Assembly (NCBI GenBank): GCA_002376325.1 | Contig: DFMR01000062.1 | Location: 1 to 7,782 of the forward strand | Length of the DNA: 7,782 nucleotides | Direction: 5' to 3' | DNA from: Proteobacteria bacterium UBA3588 | GTDB lineage: Bacteria; Pseudomonadota; Gammaproteobacteria; Thiohalomonadales; Thiohalomonadaceae | In this document: positions 1 to 5,551 of the stretch, piece by piece | How positions within the stretch are numbered: the first letter of the stretch is position 1 | How the letters are laid out: each line of letters begins with the position of its first letter | Translations under genes and position numbers: made by a program | The notes under the pieces: model-generated | Databases searched by the model: none | The model's input: the letters and a program-made list of their open reading frames with translations, nothing else | Told to the model about the DNA's origin: nothing

Positions 1-818
1 CCGCCGGTGAAGGCGGCAAACGACGCCAGTGCCGCACCCAGCGGCGAGCCCAGGTCGTCGGGGTTGAGCCCCAGTTCCTCCCGCGCCAGGGTATCGAGCG
101 CATGTTCCGGATCCTGCATCAGCGCCGTCGCCAATGCGTGCGCCTGCGGCGTGGGCACCCCCCGCGCACGATAGATCAGGGCCAGCTCCTCCGCCTCCTC
201 CGCCGGATATTCACGCAACTCGTCGCGCTCCAACCCAATCTGATATTCGAACAACTCACGCTGCGAACGCATCGAGATATATTCGCCCGCCGCCATCGAC
301 AGCGCGCCGGCCAGCAGTCCGGCGATGCCGGAGGTGAGAATGAAACGCAGATCGGAGGTGGCCCCGGCGATCCCCATGATGAGGCTGGTGTTGGAGACCA
401 AACCGTCGTTGATACCGAACACCGCCGCTCGCAAATTACCGCCGCTGCCGGGACCGCGATGGCGCCGGCCCACCTCCGCCGCCGACGTCGGCATCGGATG
501 CACGCCGGGAACCGGCGCGCTGCTGTAGACCGAGATACCGCGTACCTTCATCGCCGCCAGCGCCGGCTTGATCGCCCGCGGACCGATCAGCCGCAACATC
601 CACGCCACCACCCGCGCACGCAACGACGGGGCGAACGCAGCCGGCATCGTCTCTCCGTCCGCCGCCATCTGCTGCGCCCAGATCAGCGCCTGCGCCTCGG
701 CGGCATCGGCCAGTGCGGCGAACAGCGCGTTCTTGGTCGGGTCCCGCTCCACGGCGACCAATACCCGATAGAGCCAGGCCGACTGTTTCTCTTCCCTCCA
801 GCTGTCACGCAGACTCAT
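1..818 (-). CDS. VIT1/CCC1-family metal (Fe/Mn) transporter with N-terminal ferritin-like domain, 3' end cut by window edge
   Basis: Reading the minus strand from ATG at 818 gives 272 residues without a stop, so the C-terminus lies outside the window. Residues about 5-50 form a short helical ferritin/rubrerythrin-like segment (EEKQSAWLYR, then LFAALADAAEAQALIW). From about residue 128 the VIT1 domain is plain: GINDGLVSNTSLIMG (135-149), a hydrophobic helix (about 158-176) and the family signature AAGEYISM (176-183). A Glu-rich stretch follows (about 188-211), which in VIT1 proteins is the cytoplasmic metal-binding part. The last helices and their ends are missing here. The family moves Fe2+ or Mn2+ across membranes; ferritin-like fusions such as MbfA export iron. 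The start has GGGAGAG seven nt upstream (plus 826-832). The direction of transport and the metal are inferred, not shown. The ferritin-like ExxH motif appears degenerate. Confidence 0.9.
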   Translation of the reverse strand, partial: MSLRDSWREEKQSAWLYRVLVAVERDPTKNALFAALADAAEAQALIWAQQMAADGETMPAAFAPSLRARVVAWMLRLIGPRAIKPALAAMKVRGISVYSSAPVPGVHPMPTSAAEVGRRHRGPGSGGNLRAAVFGINDGLVSNTSLIMGIAGATSDLRFILTSGIAGLLAGALSMAAGEYISMRSQRELFEYQIGLERDELREYPAEEAEELALIYRARGVPTPQAHALATALMQDPEHALDTLAREELGLNPDDLGSPLGAALASFAAFTG

Positions 819-915
819 GCCGCATCTCTCCCGCTCGGCGCCACCGAATAGTCGGCCCATTGTGACACATACGCAGTCGGCAGCTGAGAACCGGCTGCGC
901 TAACATTGCCTCACT
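819..915. other. Divergent intergenic region between the transporter and the phosphodiesterase genes
   Basis: These 97 nt must carry the promoters of both divergent genes. The only clear signal is the minus-strand Shine-Dalgarno GGGAGAG at 826-832. A 9-nt palindrome TGTGACACA lies at 861-869 and a 5-bp inverted repeat GCAGC/GCTGC at 880-898, but neither matches a regulator site I can name. No convincing -35/-10 pair was found on either strand. Confidence 0.4.
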
Positions 916-2064
916 ATGCACAAACCAGACTACGACAGCAGTATCGTCAACCTGATGGCCAGCATCAGCGTCGCCCTGGGCGCCAACGCCAGCGGCTACG
1001 CGCCCCTGCAGACCCTGTCGCGTTACCGCTTCGCGGACCGCCCGGTGGTGCTGTTGCTGGTCGACGGCATGGGCGACGCCCTGCTGCGGCGCTTTCCCGA
1101 CAGCGCCCTGCAGCGACAGCGTATCGGCACCTTGACCTCGGTATTCCCGTCGACCACGGCCAGCGCCATCACCAGCCTGCACACCGGCGTCGCTCCGCAG
1201 CAACACGCCATCACCGGCTGGCATATGTGGCTGAAGGAGCTGGGAAGCGTCGCCGCCATCCTGCCCTTCGCACCGCGCCATGGCGGTGCCCCCTACAGCA
1301 GCGCCGGCTGGACGCCGGCCACCCTCATCGGCGCGCCGCCGTTGACCGAACGGCTTGATTGCCCCTGTCACCAGCTGAGCCCGTCCCATATCGTCGACTC
1401 CGACTTCAGTCGCGCCGGCGCCGGCCGCGCCCACCGCAGCGGCTATGCCAGCCTGGAGGAGTTCTTCGGCCGGCTGGTACAACTGGTGAGCGACGGCGCA
1501 CCGCGCTATGTGTTTGCCTACTGGAGCGAGCTGGATGCCCTCGCCCACGCGCACGGTGCCGCAAGCGCACAGGTAAGCGAGCACTTCCTGACCTTTGACC
1601 GCGCCTTCGCCATGGCGCTGGAGGCCTTGCGCGGCAGCGGCGCCCTGTTGCTGGCGAGCGCCGACCATGGCCTGATCGACACCACGCCGCAACACACGTT
1701 ACAGCTCGAACACCACCCCCGATTGGCGCAAACTCTGGCGCTACCGCTGTGCGGCGAGCCGCGCGCCGCCTACTGCTATCTCCGGCCGGGCCGCGAACGG
1801 CAGTTTCTCGACTACCTCAACGCCGAACTTCCCCACGCCTGCGCGGCGATACCGTCGGCCCAGCTGGTCGACGAAGGCTGGTTCGGTCGCGGCGCAGCGC
1901 ACCCGCAGCTGCAGGCGCGCATCGGGGATTATGTGGTGCTGCTGAAAGAGAACTACGTGCTGAGCGACCGACTGGCCAACGAACGGCGATTCAGCCAAAT
2001 AGGCGTCCATGGGGGCGTCAGCGGCGCCGAGATGACGGTACCGCTCGTGGTGTGCGAGCCGTAG
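916..2064 (+). CDS. Type I phosphodiesterase/nucleotide pyrophosphatase (NPP) family, alkaline phosphatase superfamily
   Basis: The 382-residue protein has the metal-site layout of NPP-type hydrolases. Asp50 sits in VVLLLVDGMGD. Thr81 in FPSTTASAITSL is the probable nucleophile (Thr80 is the alternative). Asp207 and His211 lie in YWSELDALAHAHG, Asp250-His251 in SADHGLI, and His365 in GVHGGVS. Such enzymes bind two zinc ions and cleave phosphodiester or pyrophosphate bonds through a phospho-threonine intermediate; the substrate cannot be read from sequence. The N-terminus (DYDSSIVNLMASI) has no signal peptide or transmembrane segment, so a cytoplasmic location is inferred, although many relatives are exported. 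The start at 916 has no clear Shine-Dalgarno; it is chosen because it precedes the DYxxSIVNLMASI segment I associate with this subfamily. It is divergent from the metal transporter and 100 nt ahead of the next gene. Confidence 0.88.
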   Translation: MHKPDYDSSIVNLMASISVALGANASGYAPLQTLSRYRFADRPVVLLLVDGMGDALLRRFPDSALQRQRIGTLTSVFPSTTASAITSLHTGVAPQQHAITGWHMWLKELGSVAAILPFAPRHGGAPYSSAGWTPATLIGAPPLTERLDCPCHQLSPSHIVDSDFSRAGAGRAHRSGYASLEEFFGRLVQLVSDGAPRYVFAYWSELDALAHAHGAASAQVSEHFLTFDRAFAMALEALRGSGALLLASADHGLIDTTPQHTLQLEHHPRLAQTLALPLCGEPRAAYCYLRPGRERQFLDYLNAELPHACAAIPSAQLVDEGWFGRGAAHPQLQARIGDYVVLLKENYVLSDRLANERRFSQIGVHGGVSGAEMTVPLVVCEP

Positions 2065-2104
2065 CCGGCCTTCTGTGATTGCAGACACGGAATTGGTCAA
2101 CGGC

Positions 2105-2145
2105 GCGGGTAGACTCGGAACACCGTGATCGAACCCCGTACCCGC
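2105..2145. repeat. 7-bp inverted repeat ahead of the membrane-protein gene
   Basis: GCGGGTA (2105-2111) and TACCCGC (2139-2145) are perfect inverted arms separated by 27 nt. They lie just upstream of the Shine-Dalgarno GGAG (2156-2159) of the gene starting at 2165. They could form a 5'-UTR stem or be an operator. A 7-bp match in G+C-rich DNA may also be chance. No T-run follows, so it is not an intrinsic terminator. Confidence 0.3.
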
Positions 2146-2164
2146 CTCAACAACCGGAGCGCCC

Positions 2165-2770
2165 GTGGCCAGGAGACTCACCGCACGCTTGCATCAGGTA
2201 GAAGGACGCAACAGTGCCCGGCTGTTCGAGCTGTTCGATGATCGCTTTCTGCGCATCCGGCGCCAGGCAGGCAAGGGCAGGCGCATCGAGTACGCCATGG
2301 ATATCGCCATCCTGGCGCCGGAGCCGCGGCGCACGCATGTCCGCCCCTGGCGCTGGCTGATCGCCTCGGGCGTCTGCACCGCGCTGGCATTGGCGGCCGT
2401 CCTCGACGCCGTATTCGGCACCCGCCACACCATCGCGCTGTCGCTGCTGGCAGTCGCACTGCTGGCCCTTGCGGTCGCCGCAGCGCTGCAATTCCTGCGC
2501 GACTCCCGTCACCTGCTGACACTGCACAGCCGTCTGGCGGCCGTACCGCTGGTCGAGATGCTGGCCGACCGACCGCAGGCGCAGGAGGTCGCGGACTTCG
2601 CCGAACGGCTGATACGCTGCATCAACGACACGGTCAGCGGCAAGGAACTCTCGCCTGAAGATCTGCGCGCCGGCGAATTGCGCTCGCTGCGCAAACTCGC
2701 CGAAAGCCGCGCCATCGACCTCGCCAGCTACGAACAGGCCAAGCAGCAGCTGCTGTCGCTCGCCCTCTGA
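2165..2770 (+). CDS. Unrecognised inner-membrane protein with two transmembrane helices and a SHOCT-like C-terminus
   Basis: I do not recognise this 201-residue protein as a named family. Residues 1-60 are polar and Arg-rich. Two hydrophobic segments follow (about 62-84 and 88-110) as a hairpin separated by a short loop (DAVFGTRH). A cytoplasmic, mostly helical region then runs to the end; the positive-inside pattern suggests both termini are in the cytoplasm. The last 30 residues (LRSLRKLAESRAIDLASYEQ, then AKQQLLSL) resemble SHOCT, a short motif often at the C-terminus of small membrane proteins and thought to mediate oligomerisation; that match is inference. The GTG start at 2165 is supported by GGAG at 2156-2159, five nt upstream. 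The 78 nt to the next gene contain only a weak 5-bp hairpin (2819-2833), so co-transcription with the SseB-domain gene is possible. Confidence 0.8.
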   Translation: MARRLTARLHQVEGRNSARLFELFDDRFLRIRRQAGKGRRIEYAMDIAILAPEPRRTHVRPWRWLIASGVCTALALAAVLDAVFGTRHTIALSLLAVALLALAVAAALQFLRDSRHLLTLHSRLAAVPLVEMLADRPQAQEVADFAERLIRCINDTVSGKELSPEDLRAGELRSLRKLAESRAIDLASYEQAKQQLLSLAL

Positions 2771-2848
2771 AGCGGCACCGCGCCGGGCTTGCCTTTGGCC
2801 GCGGGATCGCCCACTCTTTGTCCCTCACGGACACCAACGAATAGCGTT

Positions 2849-3259
2849 ATGACACTGGAATTCAAGGCACAAAACGATTTGGAGCGACAGCTGCTCGCCG
2901 CCCAGCAGGGCGAGATATCGGAGCAGGAATTTATGCACGCACTGCTCACTTCCCAAGTGTTCATGCCGATCCACGACAAGTACGGTATCGGCGGCCTGCA
3001 AGGTTCGGCCAGTGCCGTACCGCTGTCGCTGCCGACCGAAGACGACTTTGACGCCATCATCCTGTTCACCAGTCCCGAACGCGCCAAGCCGTTTCTGCAG
3101 GATTTCCCCGGTTATGAAGGGGGATTGCTGGCGGAATTCACCTGGGTGCTGGAAAAGATCGGCGCGGGCCACGGCATCAGCCTCAATCCCGGGCTGGAGG
3201 CGGGTCTCGATATGGCGCCCGACACCGTGGCGCAACTGGCCGCAGAGTCGGGCGAATGA
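2849..3259 (+). CDS. SseB N-terminal-domain protein
   Basis: The 136-residue protein matches the SseB N-terminal domain: an N-terminal helix (FKAQNDLERQLLAAQQGEIS), a strand ending in QVFMPI (about 31-36), a central LPTEDDFDAIILFTSPERAK (about 60-79), and a C-terminal GISLNPGLEAGLDM (about 110-123). The full length is one such domain, as in many stand-alone members. The E. coli protein gave the family the label 'enhanced serine sensitivity', but the biochemical function is unknown, and it is unrelated to the Salmonella type III secretion protein of the same name. ATG at 2849 is used because the domain starts right after it; the Shine-Dalgarno is weak, and a TTG at 2789 in the same frame would add 20 unrelated residues. 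The stop overlaps the ATG of the PilZ gene (ATGA, 3256-3259), which strongly suggests translational coupling. Confidence 0.87.
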   Translation: MTLEFKAQNDLERQLLAAQQGEISEQEFMHALLTSQVFMPIHDKYGIGGLQGSASAVPLSLPTEDDFDAIILFTSPERAKPFLQDFPGYEGGLLAEFTWVLEKIGAGHGISLNPGLEAGLDMAPDTVAQLAAESGE

Positions 3260-3540
3260 GCGACAGCAATCAGCGGCGCCATCCGCGCATCAAGCTCCAA
3301 ATCGAAGTGGAGCTGAACCCTCCGGGCGAGGAAGCGCTCACCCTCACCAGCGGCAATCTGAGCGATTCCGGCATCTATCTACAGGCCGATAGTGACTCCT
3401 TGCCGCTGGTGGGGAGCGACGTCTACCTGCGCATCAAGCAGGCGCTGGGCGACGGCGAGGCGCCATTGGTCAAGGCGCGCGTGGTGCGGGTCGACCGCGG
3501 CGGGCTGGGGCTGCAGTTCGAAACCGACGAAAGCGACTGA
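3256..3540 (+). CDS. Single-domain PilZ protein, predicted cyclic-di-GMP receptor
   Basis: This 94-residue protein is one PilZ domain. Both nucleotide-binding motifs are present: RRHPR (Arg7, Arg8, Arg11) for RxxxR, and NLSDSG (34-39) for (D/N)xSxxG, with beta-barrel strands following (VYLRIKQAL, VKARVVRVD, GLGLQFE). With both motifs intact, c-di-GMP binding is expected from family knowledge but not proven. There is no signal peptide or transmembrane segment, so it is cytoplasmic. Its ATG overlaps the stop of the SseB-domain gene in an ATGA, making it the second gene of a coupled pair. No flagellar, pilus or cellulose gene nearby indicates its target. The gene ends 35 nt before the convergent pseudo-receiver gene, and I see no clear terminator in that gap. 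Confidence 0.92.
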   Translation: MSDSNQRRHPRIKLQIEVELNPPGEEALTLTSGNLSDSGIYLQADSDSLPLVGSDVYLRIKQALGDGEAPLVKARVVRVDRGGLGLQFETDESD

Positions 3541-3575
3541 TCCCGCGCCGCCGCGCCGAGGCACCAACGCCGCGA

Positions 3576-3947
3576 TTACCGCAGCGCCTGTTCCAGGCGC
3601 TTGACGTCCACCGGGAGCGGCAGAGCGATAAACTGCGTGAAGCGCGTCCGCAGCTTATCCAGATGCTCCTGTTCATCGGTACGGTAGAAAACGACGGCGC
3701 GCGTCTGCGGCGTATGCTGCAACGTCGCCAGCACCGACTCCAGCCAGCTGGTGCGATCACGAAACTCGTGCTGAAAGTTGAATTCGGCCACCACCGCGGC
3801 GGGACGGTACTGCTTCAGATAACTGATCGCCTTACGCCCCGAGGTCGCCACCTCCACGCCATAGCCCAACTCACGGTACAACGGCGAGAAATCGGGATAG
3901 CCGCCCAACTCCACGATCATTAGCAGTGTCTTATCTTCTTCGCTCAT
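3576..3947 (-). CDS. CheY-like pseudo-receiver domain protein lacking the phosphorylation residues
   Basis: The 123-residue minus-strand protein has the order of a response-regulator receiver domain: strand TLLMIVELGGYPD (7-19), helix PLYRELGYG, strand VEVATSG (31-37), helix RKAISYLKQYRPA, strand AVVAEFNFQ (51-59), a helix with WLESVLATL, strand RAVVFYRT (83-90), and strand FIALPLPVD (106-114). The conserved catalytic residues are absent. The acidic pair is replaced by E13 and neutral residues, the phospho-Asp position by Glu55, and the Lys before the final Pro by Leu109. It is therefore probably a phosphorylation-independent pseudo-receiver acting by protein contacts; a glutamate at the acceptor site could mimic the active state. 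This is fold-level reasoning by eye. The ATG at 3947 has GGGG seven nt upstream, and a TATACT -10 box precedes it. The gene stands alone, convergent with PilZ and divergent from the RRM gene. Confidence 0.75.
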   Translation of the reverse strand: MSEEDKTLLMIVELGGYPDFSPLYRELGYGVEVATSGRKAISYLKQYRPAAVVAEFNFQHEFRDRTSWLESVLATLQHTPQTRAVVFYRTDEQEHLDKLRTRFTQFIALPLPVDVKRLEQALR

Positions 3948-3972
3948 CGTTCAACCCCATTTGCAGCGCGAC

Positions 3973-3978
3973 AGTATA
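3973..3978 (-). promoter_or_regulatory. Probable -10 box (TATACT) for the pseudo-receiver gene
   Basis: On the minus strand, TATACT matches the sigma-70 -10 consensus at five of six positions. It lies 25 nt upstream of the ATG at 3947, giving a leader of roughly 20 nt. The -35 region is poor (TTCGTT at 17-nt spacing), so either an activator is needed or the match is accidental. Confidence 0.35.
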
Positions 3979-4008
3979 TCCGCTGCCGTCACCGCAACGA
4001 ATAACGCC

Positions 4009-4050
4009 TGTAAATCGCAGGTGTAAATCATGAATGGATTGAAACCTGCG
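4009..4050. repeat. Short direct and inverted repeats in the divergent promoter region
   Basis: TGTAAATC occurs twice, at 4009-4016 and 4022-4029, with starts 13 nt apart. CGCAGGT (4016-4022) and ACCTGCG (4044-4050) are perfect 7-bp inverted arms with a 21-nt loop. CCTG/CAGG (4008-4021) could form an alternative small hairpin. Overlapping repeats between divergent genes suggest an operator or a switchable leader structure, but I cannot match them to a known regulator. Confidence 0.3.
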
Positions 4051-4095
4051 CTGCGTCATTGGACAATGGTCGCCGTCGGCATTGCCGGCCATTGA
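4030..4095 (+). CDS. Possible 21-codon leader peptide upstream of the RRM gene
   Basis: ATG at 4030 opens a 21-codon frame (MNGLKPALRHWTMVAVGIAG, then His and stop) preceded by AGGTG (4019-4023) six nt upstream, a reasonable Shine-Dalgarno. It stops at TGA 4093-4095, directly followed by an ATG in the same frame. That frame then stays open to the RRM gene start at 4237. The arms of an inverted repeat flank its start codon. A leader role is speculative; in a 289-nt intergenic region a frame this short can arise by chance. Confidence 0.15.
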   Translation: MNGLKPALRHWTMVAVGIAGH

Positions 4096-4221
4096 ATGCC
4101 AGGGCACCAACCGACACGCAAGATAACAACAAGGCGCCCGGCACAATCCCCCAGGTTGCATCAAACGGTTCCCCGGAACGGTGGTGCCGTTGTACCTGTT
4201 TCGCAACCGCTAAATTACAAC

Positions 4222-4227
4222 AAGGTG
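4222..4227 (+). promoter_or_regulatory. Ribosome binding site deciding the RRM start
   Basis: AAGGTG lies nine nt before ATG 4237. It favours this start over the in-frame ATG at 4096, which would add 47 residues of low-complexity, Arg/Pro-rich sequence ahead of the first membrane helix. Confidence 0.6.
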
Positions 4228-4236
4228 ATCCACACT

Positions 4237-4722
4237 ATGAAAGTACGCTTCCCCGCCCCCGACACCTTAGGCACTGCTCTGATCCTGGCAGCCGTACTTG
4301 CGCTGGCCGGCTATCTGCTGTTTCCGCCGCTGTCACATCGATTCGGCGGCGCGGCGCTGTTCGCGGCAGGCGTGGCCGCGGGCGCATTCATCGGCATCGT
4401 CCTGGCCGCATTGCGTCTCGATACCTCGGGACGCGCGGCCGCCGGCAACGGCGAATCCAAGTCGATCTTCGTCGGCAATCTCGCTTACCGCACCTCCAAG
4501 GAGGAGTTGCAGCACCTGTTCGGCGCCTACGGCATGGTACGTTCGGTGCGCATCATGACCGACCGCGTTACGCGCCGACCGCGCGGTTTCGGCTTTGTGG
4601 AAATGGATGCCGCCGCCGCCGCCGCCGCCATCAAGGCGCTGGACGGCAAAGAGTTCTATGGCCGTCAGCTCAAGGTCAACGAAGGCAACGAACGCAAGAA
4701 TCGGGAGAATCAGGCCGCCTGA
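4237..4722 (+). CDS. Membrane-anchored RNA-recognition-motif (RRM) protein
   Basis: The 161-residue protein has two hydrophobic helices (about 11-30 and 38-59) joined by a short loop (PPLSHRFG), then a linker and one RRM (about 76-150). RNP2 is IFVGNL (77-82) and RNP1 is RGFGFVEM (116-123). The RNA-stacking aromatics Phe78, Phe118 and Phe120 are present; the last RNP1 position is Met rather than Phe/Tyr. The charge pattern suggests both termini, hence the RRM, face the cytoplasm. RRMs bind single-stranded RNA; small bacterial RRM proteins, some with such membrane hairpins, are known, but their RNA targets mostly are not. A (GCC)7 run encodes seven alanines at the start of the second RRM helix (125-131). 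The short tail (NERKNRENQAA) is charged. The stop is 21 nt before mtfA in the same frame, so the two are probably co-transcribed. Confidence 0.9.
   Translation: MKVRFPAPDTLGTALILAAVLALAGYLLFPPLSHRFGGAALFAAGVAAGAFIGIVLAALRLDTSGRAAAGNGESKSIFVGNLAYRTSKEELQHLFGAYGMVRSVRIMTDRVTRRPRGFGFVEMDAAAAAAAIKALDGKEFYGRQLKVNEGNERKNRENQAA
4609..4629 (+). repeat. (GCC)7 trinucleotide repeat inside the RRM gene
   Basis: Seven consecutive GCC codons encode Ala125-Ala131, just after the RNP1 strand. Gains or losses of whole units would keep the frame and lengthen or shorten the helix start. Confidence 0.9.
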
Positions 4723-4743
4723 GCCGGCAGGCGCAGCGCCGTC

Positions 4744-5496
4744 GTGTGGAGTCTGCGTGCGTGGCGGCGGCGGCGCCTGTTGCGGCGCCACGCCCTGCCT
4801 GAGCCGTTGTGGCAGGCGGCGGTCGACGGATTTCCCCTCTTCGGCCGTCTGGGCTCGGTGGAACGGCTGCGGCTGCGGGAGCTGGCCACGCTGCTGTTGG
4901 CGACCAAGACCATCGACGGTGCCGACGGTTTCGAACCCGACGATGCGGTGCGTGTCGCGGTCGCCGCGCTGGCGGCCCTGCCGATCCTCGGACTCGATCT
5001 CGACTGGTACGACAATTGGCACGAGATCGTGCTCTATCCCGATGCCTTCGTACAGCAGCAGGAGTGGCAGGACGGCGGCGGGGTGGTGCATCGGCAGCGG
5101 CGTGCACTGGAGGGCGAGGCGTGGCCGCAGGGGCCGGTGCTCCTCTCCTGGCACGACATCGCGGCGGGTAGCCACGGAGCGCGCCTGGTGATCCACGAGC
5201 TGGCCCACAAACTGGATATGCTCAACGGTCCCGCCAACGGCTTTCCGCCGCTGCACCGCACTATGAATCGGCACGCCTGGACCGATGCCTTCAGCCGCGC
5301 CTACACCGATCTTCGTCAACGCATCGCGCGCGGCGACTTCGCTGCTCTCGACCCGTACGGCGCGACCAATCCGGCGGAGTTTTTCGCCGTCGCCAGCGAG
5401 ACGTTCTTTGCCGCACCGCAGGCGCTTCATGCGCATTATCCGCAGTTATATCAACAATTGTGCGCCTTTTACCGCCAACAACCCCTCGCTGTGTAG
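4744..5496 (+). CDS. mtfA: MtfA-type zinc-dependent peptidase (Mlc titration factor A)
   Basis: The 250-residue protein follows E. coli MtfA (265 residues) along its length. The zinc motif HELAH is at 151-155 (VIHELAHKLDMLNG), and the downstream DPYGATNPAEFFAVASETFF (about 203-222) holds Tyr205 and Glu212, where the family has a conserved tyrosine and the third, acidic zinc ligand. Other matching parts are LDWYDNWHEIVLYPDAFV (about 86-103) and GPVLLSWHDI (130-139). In E. coli MtfA has aminopeptidase activity and binds the glucose-regulon repressor Mlc; there is no Mlc gene here, so the local target is unknown. No signal peptide or membrane segment is seen; the N-terminus is Arg-rich. GTG at 4744 is the first start after the in-frame RRM stop and has only a weak Shine-Dalgarno. 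It probably shares a transcript with the RRM gene and lies 55 nt before ndh. Confidence 0.92.
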   Translation: MWSLRAWRRRRLLRRHALPEPLWQAAVDGFPLFGRLGSVERLRLRELATLLLATKTIDGADGFEPDDAVRVAVAALAALPILGLDLDWYDNWHEIVLYPDAFVQQQEWQDGGGVVHRQRRALEGEAWPQGPVLLSWHDIAAGSHGARLVIHELAHKLDMLNGPANGFPPLHRTMNRHAWTDAFSRAYTDLRQRIARGDFAALDPYGATNPAEFFAVASETFFAAPQALHAHYPQLYQQLCAFYRQQPLAV

Positions 5497-5551
5497 GCAG
5501 TAGGAACCATCCGGTGTACCCTGTGCGCACCCATCAAACGCAGGGTTCGTC

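Noticed and set aside
102..851. 249-codon plus-strand open frame
   Set aside because: It lies antisense to the VIT1 transporter and its product is an Arg/His/Gln-rich string typical of G+C-rich antisense frames.
861..869. TGTGACACA palindrome as a CRP or FNR site
   Set aside because: CRP needs TGTGA-N6-TCACA and FNR TTGAT-N4-ATCAA; neither spacing nor sequence fits.
805..1695. 296-codon minus-strand open frame
   Set aside because: It lies antisense to the NPP gene, whose metal motifs are clear; the minus product has no recognisable domain.
2819..2833. TGTCC/GGACA hairpin as a terminator between the two-TM and SseB genes
   Set aside because: Five base pairs, followed by CCAACGAATAG rather than a T-run.
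4096..4236. 47-residue N-terminal extension of the RRM protein
   Set aside because: AAGGTG sits properly before ATG 4237, and the extension is Arg/Pro-rich and would precede the first membrane helix without a role. It is kept only as an isoform possibility.
4333..5436. 367-codon minus-strand open frame across the RRM and mtfA genes
   Set aside because: It spans two well-supported plus-strand genes, and its product is low-complexity with poly-Gly from the (GCC)7 run.
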